Positions 7,690 through 16,757 are shown, counted from the first letter of the stretch. The stretch is DNA of 64,000 nucleotides from RBC038 sp041390625 (GCA_041390625.1 JAWKPM010000004.1:1-64000); one strand, 5' to 3'. The notes: generated by a model from the sequence alone, not told the origin. Made by a program: numbers and translations.

Positions 7690-8871
7690 TTATCCCGTCA
7701 CGCCGGCGCGGAAGAGGGCGATCTGCTCGTCGCGGCTGTAGCCGGCGGCATCGAGGAGCTCGGTGGTGTGCTGTCCGAGGCGGGGCGCCGGATGCGCCTC
7801 CCACGCCTCGTCGAGGTGGAACGGCGCGCTGGCCAGGGTGATCGTGCCGACCCCCGGCTGCTCGAGCTCGACGAAGGAGCCGCGCGCGACGGCCTGGGGG
7901 TCGGTCAGCACCTCGGAGACCTCGAGGGTGGGCGCGACCATCACGCCGAAGCCCTGGAGCTCCGTGAACACCTCGTGCTTCGTCCGCGCCTCGAGCCACG
8001 GCCCGAGGTAGGTCATGAAATCGTCCCAGTGCTCGCCCTTCAGCAGCGGATCGGCGAAGCGCGGGTCGGTCGGCAGCTCGGCGTGACCGATGCCCTGGCA
8101 GAGCCGCTCGAAGAAGCGCGGGCCGGAGGCGGCGAACATGACGTAGCCGTCCTTGCAGCGGTAGTTGCCGGCCGGGTAGGCGATGTGGGACTGGCCCGGA
8201 CCTCGAGCGGTCTCGACCTGCGTGAAGGACCAGGTGATGAAGAACGAGTCGACGTTGCCGCCCAGTGCCTCGACGGCGGCGACCTCGATATTGCGTCGCT
8301 CGCCGCCGTGCTCCTTCGACCAGACGGCAGCGGCGCCGACCGCCGCGGCGGTGCCGCCGACCTGAATCGCGGCGAGCTGTGGCGCGTAGCGGAGGGGTGG
8401 GCGCTCCGGGATGGCATGGAGGTGCATGCGCGTCGTCCACGCGAACGCCGAGGCATCATTCTCGGTGCGGTCGGCGTACGGGCCCTCGAGGCCGTGCGGA
8501 GAGATCGTGACGGTGCTGGGACCGTCGTCCGGCACGAGGTCGAGCAGCCGGCGGGCAACGGCGGGCGGCTGCTCGATGACGACGAGGTCGGCGCCTCGGA
8601 TGAGGCGCGTGAGCACCTCGCGGCCGGAGGCGGTCTCGACATCGAGGGCGATCGAGCGCTTACCGGTGTTCAGCGCCAGGTGGAACGCGCCGGCATCGAG
8701 GCGAGGGGCGTCCTCCGGGAACGGTGGCAACCGCCGTACGAGGCCGCCCGTGAGCGGCTCGACGGCGACGACCTCGGCGCCGTAGTCGGCGAAGGTCTTG
8801 GTCGCAGAGGCGGCGGATACGGCGCCCCCACCGACCTCGATGACTCGAATCCCGGCGAGTGGCTGGGGCAA
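7690..8871 (-). CDS. Family III CoA-transferase paralogue lacking the catalytic Asp
   Basis: A 393-residue CaiB/BaiF homologue starting PLAGIRVIEVGGG with NTGKRSIALDVE. In the position matching the catalytic Asp of the downstream gene (HSDATGAL), this protein reads AIQVGGTAAAV, so the aspartate appears replaced by Gln. It is therefore likely a structural or substrate-binding subunit of a heteromeric transferase with the gene at 6443-7684, or it has another function. The alignment was done by eye. The start codon ATG at 8871 is consistent with the homologous N-terminus. Confidence 0.85.
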   Translation of the reverse strand: MPQPLAGIRVIEVGGGAVSAASATKTFADYGAEVVAVEPLTGGLVRRLPPFPEDAPRLDAGAFHLALNTGKRSIALDVETASGREVLTRLIRGADLVVIEQPPAVARRLLDLVPDDGPSTVTISPHGLEGPYADRTENDASAFAWTTRMHLHAIPERPPLRYAPQLAAIQVGGTAAAVGAAAVWSKEHGGERRNIEVAAVEALGGNVDSFFITWSFTQVETARGPGQSHIAYPAGNYRCKDGYVMFAASGPRFFERLCQGIGHAELPTDPRFADPLLKGEHWDDFMTYLGPWLEARTKHEVFTELQGFGVMVAPTLEVSEVLTDPQAVARGSFVELEQPGVGTITLASAPFHLDEAWEAHPAPRLGQHTTELLDAAGYSRDEQIALFRAGVTG

Positions 8872-8981
8872 CCGTCACCTCGTCTCCGTAGGCGCCTGCG
8901 GGTCGTGCCGGGCGCATGCCTATCATGGCGAAGAACAGGGCGTCAACGAATCGGGCGCGCATCGGACGGTAGGGCCCCAAC

Positions 8982-9404
8982 ATGGGCGAAGCGAGCAGCG
9001 ACGTGCTGGCGGCGCTGGAGCGCATCTACGCCTCGTTGCCGGGCATCGACTGCCGGCGGCTCTGCCACACGGCGTGCGGACCGATCGTCCTGACAGGCCT
9101 CGAGGCGGACCGTATCGCCTCGGTGGCCGGCCGTCGCGAGGCCGATGCCGACCTCGTTTGCCCCTATCTCGAGCGCGAGAGCGGGCTGTGCGGCGTCTAC
9201 CCGCTGCGGCCGCTGATCTGCCGCCTGTGGGGCGTGACGGAGTCGCTGCCCTGCCAGTGGGGCTGCGAACCGGAGCGCGTGCTGAGCGACGTCGAGGTCG
9301 GGGCCCTCATCGAGGACGTGCTGGAGCTCGCGGGCGGTGAGGTCGCGACGGTCTGGCCGGGCTGGGCCTCGATGCTGCGCTCGGCGGAGCGGCCCGGCGG
9401 CTGA
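8982..9404 (+). CDS. YkgJ-like cysteine-cluster protein
   Basis: A 140-residue cytoplasmic protein with cysteines at 24, 28, 32, 60, 70, 80, 91 and 95. The C-x3-C-x3-C cluster followed by CPYLERESGLCGVYPLRPLICRLWG matches the putative zinc- or iron-chelating domain of the YkgJ family. Its biochemical role is not established. It is divergent from the CoA-transferase operon, with a 110 bp spacer containing a TATCAT -10 candidate about 50 nt before the start. Confidence 0.78.
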   Translation: MGEASSDVLAALERIYASLPGIDCRRLCHTACGPIVLTGLEADRIASVAGRREADADLVCPYLERESGLCGVYPLRPLICRLWGVTESLPCQWGCEPERVLSDVEVGALIEDVLELAGGEVATVWPGWASMLRSAERPGG

Positions 9405-9419
9405 GCGCCGAGCAAGCTG

Positions 9420-10349
9420 CTAAGCAGGGCGGGTCCTGAACCACTCGACGGTGCGCTGCACACCGTCCTCGAACGAGGTTTCGGGTGCCCAGCCCCACGC
9501 CTCGCGGGCCCTCGAGGCGTCGAGAGCGATGCCGTGGATGTCGCCCGGGCGCTCGGGCGCCATGACCGGAGGGCGCTCATAGCCGACGGCGCGGGCCACG
9601 GCCTCGAAGATCTCGCGGGTCGAGGTGCCGGTGCCGGTGGCGACGATGCAGGCGGCGGGCGTGCGGGTAGCGGCGCGAACGGTTGCTTCAACCACATCGT
9701 CGACGAAGACGTAGTCACGGAACTGGCTGCCGTCGCCGTAAATCGTGGCGTCCTGATTGGCCAGCATCCGCATGGCGAAGATGGCGATCACGCCCGCCTC
9801 GCCGTGGGGGTCCTGCCAGGGGCCGTACACGTTGCCCGGGCGGACGACTGAAACCTCGAGGTCGGAGCCTTCGACCAGCAGCGGCAGCAACAGGTCGCCC
9901 GCGAGCTTGGAGACGCCGTACACCGACTGTGGCGACTTCGGGTCGTCGTCGGCGACAGGCAGCGACGCGGGCTCGCCGAAGATGGCCCCGCCCGAGGAGT
10001 AGGCGACGAGGCGGCGCACACCGCCCTCGATGCAGGCTTCCGCGACATTCAGCGTGCCGAGGATGTTCGACTCGATGTCGAGCCGCGGCTCGCGCATCGA
10101 GATTGAGACGGACGTCTGGGCTGCGAGGTGGTAGACGACCTCGGGGCGGGCGGCCTCGATGGCGGCGCGCACCGAGGCGGGATCGCGAATATCGCCCTCG
10201 ATGTGGCGTGCAGCCTCTGGCAGCGGTCGAGCGGGCGGATGGCGGTCGAAGCCGGTGACCTCGATGCCCTCGGCGACGAGACGATGGACCAGCGTGCCGC
10301 CGATGAAGCCGGCAGCGCCGGTAACGAGGGCGGGACCGTGGAGCGGCAT
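9420..10349 (-). CDS. NAD(P)-dependent sugar epimerase/dehydratase (extended SDR)
   Basis: A 309-residue extended short-chain dehydrogenase acting on nucleotide sugars. It has the Rossmann motif TGAAGFIG (residues 10-17), the catalytic serines AYSSGG (118-119) and Tyr144-x3-Lys148 in YGVSK. The start at 10349 has a CGGAGGTCCG Shine-Dalgarno. It resembles UDP-glucose 4-epimerase-like enzymes, but the exact sugar cannot be inferred. It is separated from the main glycan locus by about 7 kb. Confidence 0.87.
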   Translation of the reverse strand: MPLHGPALVTGAAGFIGGTLVHRLVAEGIEVTGFDRHPPARPLPEAARHIEGDIRDPASVRAAIEAARPEVVYHLAAQTSVSISMREPRLDIESNILGTLNVAEACIEGGVRRLVAYSSGGAIFGEPASLPVADDDPKSPQSVYGVSKLAGDLLLPLLVEGSDLEVSVVRPGNVYGPWQDPHGEAGVIAIFAMRMLANQDATIYGDGSQFRDYVFVDDVVEATVRAATRTPAACIVATGTGTSTREIFEAVARAVGYERPPVMAPERPGDIHGIALDASRAREAWGWAPETSFEDGVQRTVEWFRTRPA

Positions 10350-10477
10350 CGGACCTCCGGCGACGGACTCGCGAGCGCCCCGCCTCACCTCGAGGGGCGG
10401 CTCGATCTCGATGTCGTCAGTGTGCGGAGTCGGTGACGCGCTGTCGATGCGCGCCGGCTGGCGCGAGCGCGCAACGG

Positions 10478-10747
10478 TCAGCGCGTCAGCAGGTAGGCGA
10501 CGGCGGCGATCGCCGGCACCCAAAAGCCAACGAGGGCGATCGCCAGGCCGAAGACGATGCCCCGGGCGGCGGCGTTGCGGGTGTCCTCGACGGCACGGGT
10601 GAAGACGCCGGCCGCCGCTGCGGCAGCGTCGTCGGTCGAGGCCTCGAGGGCGGTGTCGACGCTATGCACGAGGCGCAGGTGCGCGCCTCGCGCGGCCGGT
10701 ACGACCTCGGGCTCTTCGTCGGGGAGCGGGGCGCGCTGGAAGGCCAT
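10478..10747 (-). CDS. Small single-pass membrane protein
   Basis: An 89-residue hypothetical protein with an acidic, Ala-rich N-terminal part and a C-terminal membrane segment (about residues 64-87). The segment AARGIVFGLAIALVGFWVP closely parallels the tail of another small gene at 51506-51685, which supports its reality. No strong Shine-Dalgarno is seen. Function unknown. Confidence 0.5.
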   Translation of the reverse strand: MAFQRAPLPDEEPEVVPAARGAHLRLVHSVDTALEASTDDAAAAAAGVFTRAVEDTRNAAARGIVFGLAIALVGFWVPAIAAVAYLLTR

Positions 10748-10890
10748 GGCTGATCATCGGCGCGCAGGCGTCGGGAGTTGATGGGGAGGTGTCAGAATGG
10801 CATCTGAACGCGTGGGGACCCTGCGTCAAGAGGCGGCCGGGCTGTGAATAACTTGTCGCTCCGTCACAGGATCGTCTGAGAACCGAATGA

Positions 10891-10896
10891 TAGACT
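10891..10896 (+). promoter_or_regulatory. Candidate -10 box (TAGACT)
   Basis: TAGACT, preceded by TGA, lies about 47 nt upstream of the GTG chosen for the Thr/Pro-repeat surface gene. No convincing -35 box is visible. Confidence 0.3.
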
Positions 10897-10942
10897 CGGT
10901 CCACCGGCTCCCCCGGTTGGTGCAGTGCGAGCAGGGACGCTT

Positions 10943-11935
10943 GTGACGCCTCGTTGGACCTTCGCGCCTCGATTGCTGGCTGCCGCGCTCATTGCAGCGC
11001 TCGTGGTGCCGGTGCTGCCGGCAGCGGGTGCGCATGCGCAGACGCCGGATGAGCTCGAGTGCGTCACCCCGACCTCGACGGTCGTCGCCGGGCCACCTCC
11101 GACCCAGGAGCCACCGATCTTCGACCCGCCCCCGACGTCAACGCAGCCGCCGGCGACCCAAACCCCGGTGGCTACCGAGACTCCTGTTTCGACGGAAACG
11201 CCCGTCTCGACCGAGACGCCCGTGTCCACGGAAACGCCAGTTTCAACGGAGACACCGGTTTCAACCGAGACTCCCGTGTCTACCGAGACGCCGGTTTCGA
11301 CCGAGACCCCCGTGTCTACTGAGACTCCGGCTTCGACCGAGACACCCGCTGCGACGGACACTCCCGCGTCGACGGAGACGACGACGACCTTGCCTCGCCT
11401 CATCGGCGGAAGCGATGGCTCCAATGATGCCGTCGCGCAGGACTGCACCCCCAGCCCGGTGCCGACACCCACCCTCAACGCGACGACCGCGACGCCCTTC
11501 GCGGGCGTCCTGGCCACGCCTGACCCGAATCGACGGGGACCACAGCCGACGAGGACCGTCGTCGTCACGCCGCCGGCGTCGACCCCCTCGCTGACGCTGG
11601 CGGGCCCGAGCGGCTCGACGAACGAGGTGCAGGACACGGTCGACGAGGTCACGCCGACGCCGACACCCGTGCCCAGCGGGCCTCGGGCACTCGCGAGTTC
11701 GGACACGCCGCTGCAGCAGGCGCTCGTGGTCGCCGGCGCACCGAACGACCGCAATGGCGGCGGTGGGACGACCTCCGGTGGGACGGGGAGCGACGCATCG
11801 AGCGTCGAGGGGGGATCGTCCTCGATGTTCGGCGGGCTCGACTCAAACCTCGTGCTGATGCTGTCGCTGCTGGCGGCCCTGGGAATCCCCGCGGCGGCGA
11901 TCGGCGGGCGCATCTACCAGATCCGGCGCGAATAG
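10943..11935 (+). CDS. Thr/Pro-repeat surface protein with C-terminal membrane anchor
   Basis: About 330 residues. I prefer the GTG at 10943, which has AGGGA five bases upstream, over the GTG at 10925. An N-terminal signal peptide ends near GAHAQ. A Thr/Pro-rich stalk follows, with twelve VSTETP-type hexapeptides, then a Ser/Gly-rich stretch and a final hydrophobic helix with an RRE tail. The design is that of a stalked, probably O-glycosylated cell-surface protein. There is no LPxTG, so anchoring is presumably by the C-terminal helix. No enzymatic domain is visible. Confidence 0.72.
   Translation: MTPRWTFAPRLLAAALIAALVVPVLPAAGAHAQTPDELECVTPTSTVVAGPPPTQEPPIFDPPPTSTQPPATQTPVATETPVSTETPVSTETPVSTETPVSTETPVSTETPVSTETPVSTETPVSTETPASTETPAATDTPASTETTTTLPRLIGGSDGSNDAVAQDCTPSPVPTPTLNATTATPFAGVLATPDPNRRGPQPTRTVVVTPPASTPSLTLAGPSGSTNEVQDTVDEVTPTPTPVPSGPRALASSDTPLQQALVVAGAPNDRNGGGGTTSGGTGSDASSVEGGSSSMFGGLDSNLVLMLSLLAALGIPAAAIGGRIYQIRRE
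11168..11383 (+). repeat. 18-bp coding minisatellite (12 x VSTETP-type)
   Basis: Twelve in-frame 18-bp units encode one VATETP, eight VSTETP and then ASTETP, AATDTP and ASTETT. Amino acids are nearly constant while third positions vary (GTT/GTC/GTG, ACG/ACC/ACA), so the repeat is maintained at protein level. Confidence 0.9.
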
Positions 11936-11965
11936 CCCGGACTCCGTCGAGCCCCGACAGACGTG

Positions 11966-11995
11966 AATCGAGGCGGCCGGTCGGCCGCCTCGATT
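11966..11995. terminator. Bidirectional rho-independent terminator
   Basis: A perfect 14-bp inverted repeat, AATCGAGGCGGCCG and its complement around GT, sits between the convergent surface gene and response regulator. It is A/T-flanked on both sides (ATT-TGTCTT on the plus strand). Confidence 0.8.
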
Positions 11996-12021
11996 TGTCT
12001 TCGAACCTCAGACCGGCGGCG

Positions 12022-12810
12022 CTAGGCGAGCCGGCGCTGGCGCTCGGCGAGCGAGACGGGCTCGAGCGGCTCGTCCTCCTCGACCTCGGGGACGGGTGCG
12101 CCGCTGGCGTCGACCGGCGGAATGGCGGCCATGCGGTAGCCGGTGCCCCACTCGTTGAGGAGGTAGCGCGGCTGCGACGGGTCGTCCTCGAGCTTGCGCC
12201 GGAGGTAGCCGACGTAGATCCGCAGGTAGTGCGTGTCGTCGACGAACTCGTCGCCCCAGACCGAGCTGAGGAGCAAGCGGTGCGGCACCACCTTGCCGAC
12301 GCGCAGCGCCAGCGTCTCGAGGAGGCGGTACTCCGTCGGGGTGAGCTGCACGGCGTCCCCGGCCTTCGAGACCAGTCGCGCCTCGCGGTCGATGGTGATG
12401 TCGCCCGTGCGGATGACGAGGCGGTCCTCGCCGGCCTGGGTCTGGCGCCCGGCGCGACGGATGGCGGCGCGCACGCGGGCGATGATCTCGGAGCTGCTGA
12501 ACGGGTAGACGAGGTAGTCGTCCGCACCGACGTCGAGCATGCGCACGGCCTCGGAGGGGTCGCCCTCGCGGGCGAGGACCATGATCGCCACGTCCTCGGA
12601 GATGGCGCGCAGGACGCGGGTGAGATCCTGGCCGTCCATCCCGGGCAGGTGCGCGTCGAGGATCACGGCGTCCGGGTGGAGCGCGTAGACCTTGCGCAGC
12701 GCATCGAGGCTGCTGTTGGCCTCCTCGACGACGTACTCGTGGGCCTGGAGCTGACGGACGAGGAGCCGGCGGTGACGCTCGTCCGCATCGACGACGACGA
12801 TGACTGCCAT
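12022..12810 (-). CDS. OmpR-like response regulator with atypical receiver
   Basis: A 262-residue protein with an N-terminal receiver and a C-terminal winged-helix DNA-binding domain (LTPTEYRLLETLA, HYLRIYVGYLRRKLE, GTGYRM). The receiver keeps an acidic pair (D8, D10) and Asp52 in ILDAHLPGMDG, but the otherwise invariant Lys before Pro-Phe is Tyr102 (DYLVYPF). Phosphorylation-dependent switching may be altered. No histidine kinase is adjacent. The Pro/Glu-rich C-terminal ~30 residues extend past the wHTH. It probably controls local surface genes, but that is inference. Confidence 0.88.
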   Translation of the reverse strand: MAVIVVVDADERHRRLLVRQLQAHEYVVEEANSSLDALRKVYALHPDAVILDAHLPGMDGQDLTRVLRAISEDVAIMVLAREGDPSEAVRMLDVGADDYLVYPFSSSEIIARVRAAIRRAGRQTQAGEDRLVIRTGDITIDREARLVSKAGDAVQLTPTEYRLLETLALRVGKVVPHRLLLSSVWGDEFVDDTHYLRIYVGYLRRKLEDDPSQPRYLLNEWGTGYRMAAIPPVDASGAPVPEVEEDEPLEPVSLAERQRRLA

Positions 12811-13036
12811 ATGCCCTGCCTACGCCACTCCTCGCGCTGACTCGCCGGTCGAGGGACCAACGCGCGCGCGTGTCTGGATTTCCCGGTCACGATGCTCATC
12901 CGGGCGGCCTGGGAAGGCTCCGAACGACTCGTTACGTTGACTATCGGCAGACGAGTTGCATTCGTTTAGGCTGCGCCCGTGTGTCGGCGCTCAGACGATT
13001 TCGTTGCGACCGCGACTCGAACGCGGTCAGGGACTC

Positions 13037-13726
13037 CTACTCGTCGTCGTCCTGTGGCGCCTCGGCCGGAACGGAGCGGAGCATGTAGCCCGCGCCGCGC
13101 TGCGCGACGAGGAGCACCGGGCGCTCCGGATCGGCCTCGATCTTCTCGCGGAGACGGCGGACGTAGACCCGCAGGTAGTGGCGCGCCGAGAGATACTCGG
13201 GCCCCCATACCTCGGCCATCAGCTTGCGATGCGGGACGATCTCGTCCATCCGCTCGGCCAGCGCGAGCAGCAAGTTGAACTCGGTGCGCGTGAGCCGCAC
13301 CTCGAGGCCGTCGACGAGCACCTTGCGGCTGTCGCGCACGATCGCGACGTTGCCGGCGCGGTAGTCGACGTGCTCCTCGTAGGGGCTGGGGGTGGCGGCG
13401 CGGCGGGTCACGGCGCGCAGGCGGGCGAGCCACTCATCGTTGGGCGCGTCGCCCGCGAGGAAGGCGTCCGCCCCGGCCTCGAGGTAGGCGGGTCCGAGGT
13501 GCTCCGGCGCATCCGAGCCGATCACGACGATGGGCTGCTGGGTGCGCTCGGCGAGGTGCTCGACGAACGCGAGGCGGTCCGCGTCACTGGCGTCGACGAC
13601 GTAGGCGTCGGGCGAGCGCGAGTCCGTGACGGGGCACTGCTCCGGCGAGACATCGATGGTCTCGAACGCCTCGTTGAAGCGCCCGGCAATCGATTCGTCA
13701 CGGGAGACGACGGCGATCCGTCGCAT
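13037..13726 (-). CDS. Winged-helix regulator with degenerate (pseudo) receiver
   Basis: A 229-residue protein with an OmpR-type C-terminal DNA-binding domain (LTRTEFNLLLALAERM, HYLRVYVRRLREKIE, GAGYML). The N-terminal region has receiver length and strand order, with an Asp in AYVVDASD, but lacks the conserved Lys (FLAGDAP) and most of the acidic pocket. It is likely phosphorylation-independent. The ATG at 13726 has GGGGA upstream; a GTG at 13738 is the alternative. It is a paralogue of the neighbouring regulator, both lacking kinases and both upstream of a sortase gene. Confidence 0.85.
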   Translation of the reverse strand: MRRIAVVSRDESIAGRFNEAFETIDVSPEQCPVTDSRSPDAYVVDASDADRLAFVEHLAERTQQPIVVIGSDAPEHLGPAYLEAGADAFLAGDAPNDEWLARLRAVTRRAATPSPYEEHVDYRAGNVAIVRDSRKVLVDGLEVRLTRTEFNLLLALAERMDEIVPHRKLMAEVWGPEYLSARHYLRVYVRRLREKIEADPERPVLLVAQRGAGYMLRSVPAEAPQDDDE

Positions 13727-13917
13727 GGCGGTCCCCACATCCGTGGGCGTGCTGCTGCGCCAACACGCCGGCGAGCGACCGCACGTGCCGCGAGGGCGGC
13801 AGGGAGCAGCAGCGTCGCACCATGTGTATCGGTCGTATGGGGCTGCTTGTTCAGTGTAGGAACGCGCTTCGAGCGAAGAATCGGCCTCGAGCAGACAGCT
13901 TTGACGGGCGAAGTGCG

Positions 13918-14655
13918 CTAGGAGGCGCCCTCGGCGGTCGTGCGAACCGCGCGGACCACGAGGCGCTGATCGTAGTGCCCCGCGTCGAAGACACCGTCGC
14001 AGGTGATGAGCGTGATCGACTCCTGAGCGGTCGGCGCGAGCACGGCGGCCATGTCGATGTTGTCGACAGGGAACGACTGCAGCGCGGTCACCGCGTAGTG
14101 GATGACCGTGCCATCGCGGAGCACGATCTCGATCTCGTCACCGGCCTCGAGGTTGCGCAGGTCCCAGAACACTGCGGGGCCGTAGTTGTGGTAGTCGACG
14201 TGACCGGAGAAGACGGCGTTGCCGCCCAGGCCGGGCTTCGAGGTGAAGTCGTACCAGGCGACCAGCTCGGGTGAGTTCGGAACGTCCATGTAGCCATCGG
14301 GTGTGATGTTGAGCGGCACGAGCTGCGAATCGACGCCGATCGACTTGATGGCGATGCGCTCGACTGGCGACAGGAACTGCTCCTCGGGTTCCTCGGTCGG
14401 CTGCGCCTCGGCGCGCTCGAGGACCGACGCCACGGCCGGCGGCGCGGTCGCCTCGAGGGGCGCACGCGCGGCGAGGGCGTCGGCGTAGCGTGATTCGACG
14501 GTGGACTCAGGTGAGCGACTCATCGAGCTGACGAGCATCGCGATGACCGCGAGGGCCGCCATGAGCGCGAATGCGGAGCCCACGCCCGCGAGGAAAGGTC
14601 GGGAGTTCACTCGATTGAGCGCGGCGCTCAGGCGGTGGACGATGGATTGCGCCAT
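13918..14655 (-). CDS. Sortase (class E/F-like transpeptidase)
   Basis: A 245-residue type II membrane protein: cytoplasmic start, one membrane helix (about 21-42), a Pro/Glu-rich linker and a sortase fold. The catalytic triad is visible as His152 (FSGHVDY), Cys219 (LITCDG) and Arg231 (DQRLVVRA). The enzyme cleaves a C-terminal sorting motif and attaches surface proteins to the cell envelope. The ATG at 14655 was chosen because the helix follows directly; the longer frame runs into the divergent gene. A candidate substrate with an LPPNTG tail lies 2.1 kb away (16784-17320). Confidence 0.9.
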   Translation of the reverse strand: MAQSIVHRLSAALNRVNSRPFLAGVGSAFALMAALAVIAMLVSSMSRSPESTVESRYADALAARAPLEATAPPAVASVLERAEAQPTEEPEEQFLSPVERIAIKSIGVDSQLVPLNITPDGYMDVPNSPELVAWYDFTSKPGLGGNAVFSGHVDYHNYGPAVFWDLRNLEAGDEIEIVLRDGTVIHYAVTALQSFPVDNIDMAAVLAPTAQESITLITCDGVFDAGHYDQRLVVRAVRTTAEGAS

Positions 14656-14765
14656 TGGATCGATTGTAGAGCGGACGGCCCGAGCGGGCCTCGGTATTGG
14701 CTCTACTCTTCGCAGGTGTTCTGTCTGAGGCACGGAGGCCTCGGCGCGCCGGACAGGGACGAGCC

Positions 14766-16676
14766 GTGGGCGCACTTCGATCGCACCGGGGGGCATGGGG
14801 CGCTACCGCCGCCATCGCGCTGGCGCTGGTCGCCCTCGCCGGCTGGCACTACCTCACGCTGTACCGCAGCCTCCTCGGCGCCCGCAGCGACCTGCTGGCG
14901 GTGGAGTCGCAGCTGAGCGCCGTCGGCGTCGACGTGCAGGCCGAGGACCTCGATGGCGCCCGCGAGCTGCTGGGCTCAGCAGACACACGTTCGCAGCGGG
15001 CCGCACGACACATGGACCGCGACCCGCTCCTCCAGCTCGCGCGGCACATGCCCGGTCCGGGAACGCAGGTCGAGGCCGCGTACGTCCTCGTCGATATGTC
15101 GAGCACGATCGTCTCGCTCGGCTTCGAAGCGTTGGACGTCGGTGAGCGCATCGTCGAGCTCCGCGACGACGAGCACGACGTGCCGGTGACCGAGATCGGC
15201 GTCCAGCTCCTCGAGGACCTCGAGCCGCAGCTCTTGCGCCTGGACGAGCTCACACAGCGGCTCGTGGACCAGCGCATCGAGCTGGGGGACGGCGCCCTCC
15301 TGCCACCGCTCGATGCGGCGCGCACGCGCCTCGACGAGCGTCTGCCGGAGCTCGCGAGCGCCGTCCGGCGCGGCGTGGAGGCGCGAGACGTCCTGCCGGC
15401 CGCGCTGGGCTTCGACGAGCCACGACGGTACCTCCTGATCGCGCTGAACAACGCCGAGATCCTGCCCGGTGGCGGCCTCGTGAGCGTCGCCGGTGTCATC
15501 GAGGTCACGAACGGCCGCCCGGGCGAGGTCGACTTCACCGGGGCGGGCCAGTGGAAGCCGCAGTGGGACTCGCTCGGCGGGGCGTACATCGAGCCGCCGG
15601 GGCCGCTGCAGCGGTACCTGCTGCAGCACTTCTCCTGGAACCTGCCGACGAGCAACTGGAGCCCGGACTTCCCAACGTGGTCGCGCCAGGCCCTCGAGTT
15701 CTACGAGCTCGCGTGGGGGCCGCAGGACGTCGACGGCGTGATCACGGTGGACCTCGACGTCCTCGAGGGGCTGCTGCGCGTGACGGGGCCGAAGCAGCTG
15801 GTGACGCAGCAGTTCGGCACGCTCACCCTCGATGCGGACAACGCCGTCCTCGAGCTGGAGCGCATCTCGAGGCGGCCGTACGAGGAGGAGCCGGACCGCA
15901 AGGCGCCCGTTGGCGACTTCGCGGCGCTGATGCTGCATGACGTGCTCGACTTGCCGACCGACCGCTGGGACGAGCTCGCGGAGACGCTGAGCACGCTCGG
16001 AAACGAGCGCCACATCCAGGTGTTCATGTTCGACGAGCAGGAGCAGGCGCTCATCACGGAGCTCGGCTGGAGCGGCCGGCTCGAGCCGGTCGCGGGCGAC
16101 TACGTCCAGATGAACGAGGCGAGCCTCAACAGCACGAAACTCAACCTGATCATCTTCCCCGAGGGCACCTACCACATCGATGTCGGGGCGCTGGGCGACG
16201 CGCGGCACGAGCTGCACCTGCGCTACGACAACCCCTTCTCGGAATGGGCGGCGGGGAAGGACCCCGACCTCGTGTCCCGCCTGATGATCGACGGGCAGTA
16301 CGGTGCCTACCTGCGCGTACTGTCGCCGCCGGGGACGGTCAACGCCTCGGTCGAGGTCACGGGCACGCCGGCCGCGATCGAGGACGTGGGCACCGAGGGA
16401 CCATACGACTGGTTCGGCACATTCGTGCCGGTGCCCCCCGATGAGACGCGCGAGGTGACGCTGCGCTGGACGGTGCCGCTGGCGACCTCGGCCCCCGGCG
16501 CCTCGACGTACGAGCTGTTCATGCAGAAGCAGCCCGGTACGCGGGGCATGTGCCTCGACTTGTCGATTGCGCGTGAAGGCGTACCGGCGCGAGTGATCGA
16601 CATCGAGGGCGGCTCGCTCGACGAGGACGGGCGCATCTGCCTCACGACCGACGTGACGGTGCGCGTCGAGTTCTAG
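14766..16676 (+). CDS. DUF4012 membrane-anchored extracellular protein
   Basis: About 636 residues. A short basic N-terminus and one membrane helix (WGATAAIALALVALAGWHY) are followed by a helical segment and a large extracellular domain matching DUF4012: RRYLLIALNNAEILPGGGLVS, then a WSPDFPTWSRQALEFYE block and a DGVITVDLDVLEGLLRVTG block. The GTG at 14766 has CAGGGACGAG upstream; a TTG at 14697 in the same frame is less likely. DUF4012 proteins are often near polysaccharide and sortase genes. Some resemble LytR-type surroundings, but the function is undefined. Divergent from the sortase gene, sharing the promoter region. Confidence 0.85.
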   Translation: MGALRSHRGAWGATAAIALALVALAGWHYLTLYRSLLGARSDLLAVESQLSAVGVDVQAEDLDGARELLGSADTRSQRAARHMDRDPLLQLARHMPGPGTQVEAAYVLVDMSSTIVSLGFEALDVGERIVELRDDEHDVPVTEIGVQLLEDLEPQLLRLDELTQRLVDQRIELGDGALLPPLDAARTRLDERLPELASAVRRGVEARDVLPAALGFDEPRRYLLIALNNAEILPGGGLVSVAGVIEVTNGRPGEVDFTGAGQWKPQWDSLGGAYIEPPGPLQRYLLQHFSWNLPTSNWSPDFPTWSRQALEFYELAWGPQDVDGVITVDLDVLEGLLRVTGPKQLVTQQFGTLTLDADNAVLELERISRRPYEEEPDRKAPVGDFAALMLHDVLDLPTDRWDELAETLSTLGNERHIQVFMFDEQEQALITELGWSGRLEPVAGDYVQMNEASLNSTKLNLIIFPEGTYHIDVGALGDARHELHLRYDNPFSEWAAGKDPDLVSRLMIDGQYGAYLRVLSPPGTVNASVEVTGTPAAIEDVGTEGPYDWFGTFVPVPPDETREVTLRWTVPLATSAPGASTYELFMQKQPGTRGMCLDLSIAREGVPARVIDIEGGSLDEDGRICLTTDVTVRVEF

Positions 16677-16729
16677 GGCCCGAGGCCCGCACGCCTTGAG
16701 GCCCTGACCCGCCTCGGAGGGCGCAAGCG

Positions 16730-16757
16730 AACGAGAGGCCCGAACGGGCCTCTCGTT
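16730..16757. terminator. Bidirectional rho-independent terminator
   Basis: A 13-bp inverted repeat, AACGAGAGGCCCG / CGGGCCTCTCGTT, with a tiny AA loop lies between the convergent DUF4012 and sorted-protein genes. Confidence 0.78.

Noticed and set aside
11168..11383. Possible CRISPR-like repeat array
   Set aside because: The 18-bp units are contiguous, in frame and coding, with no spacers.
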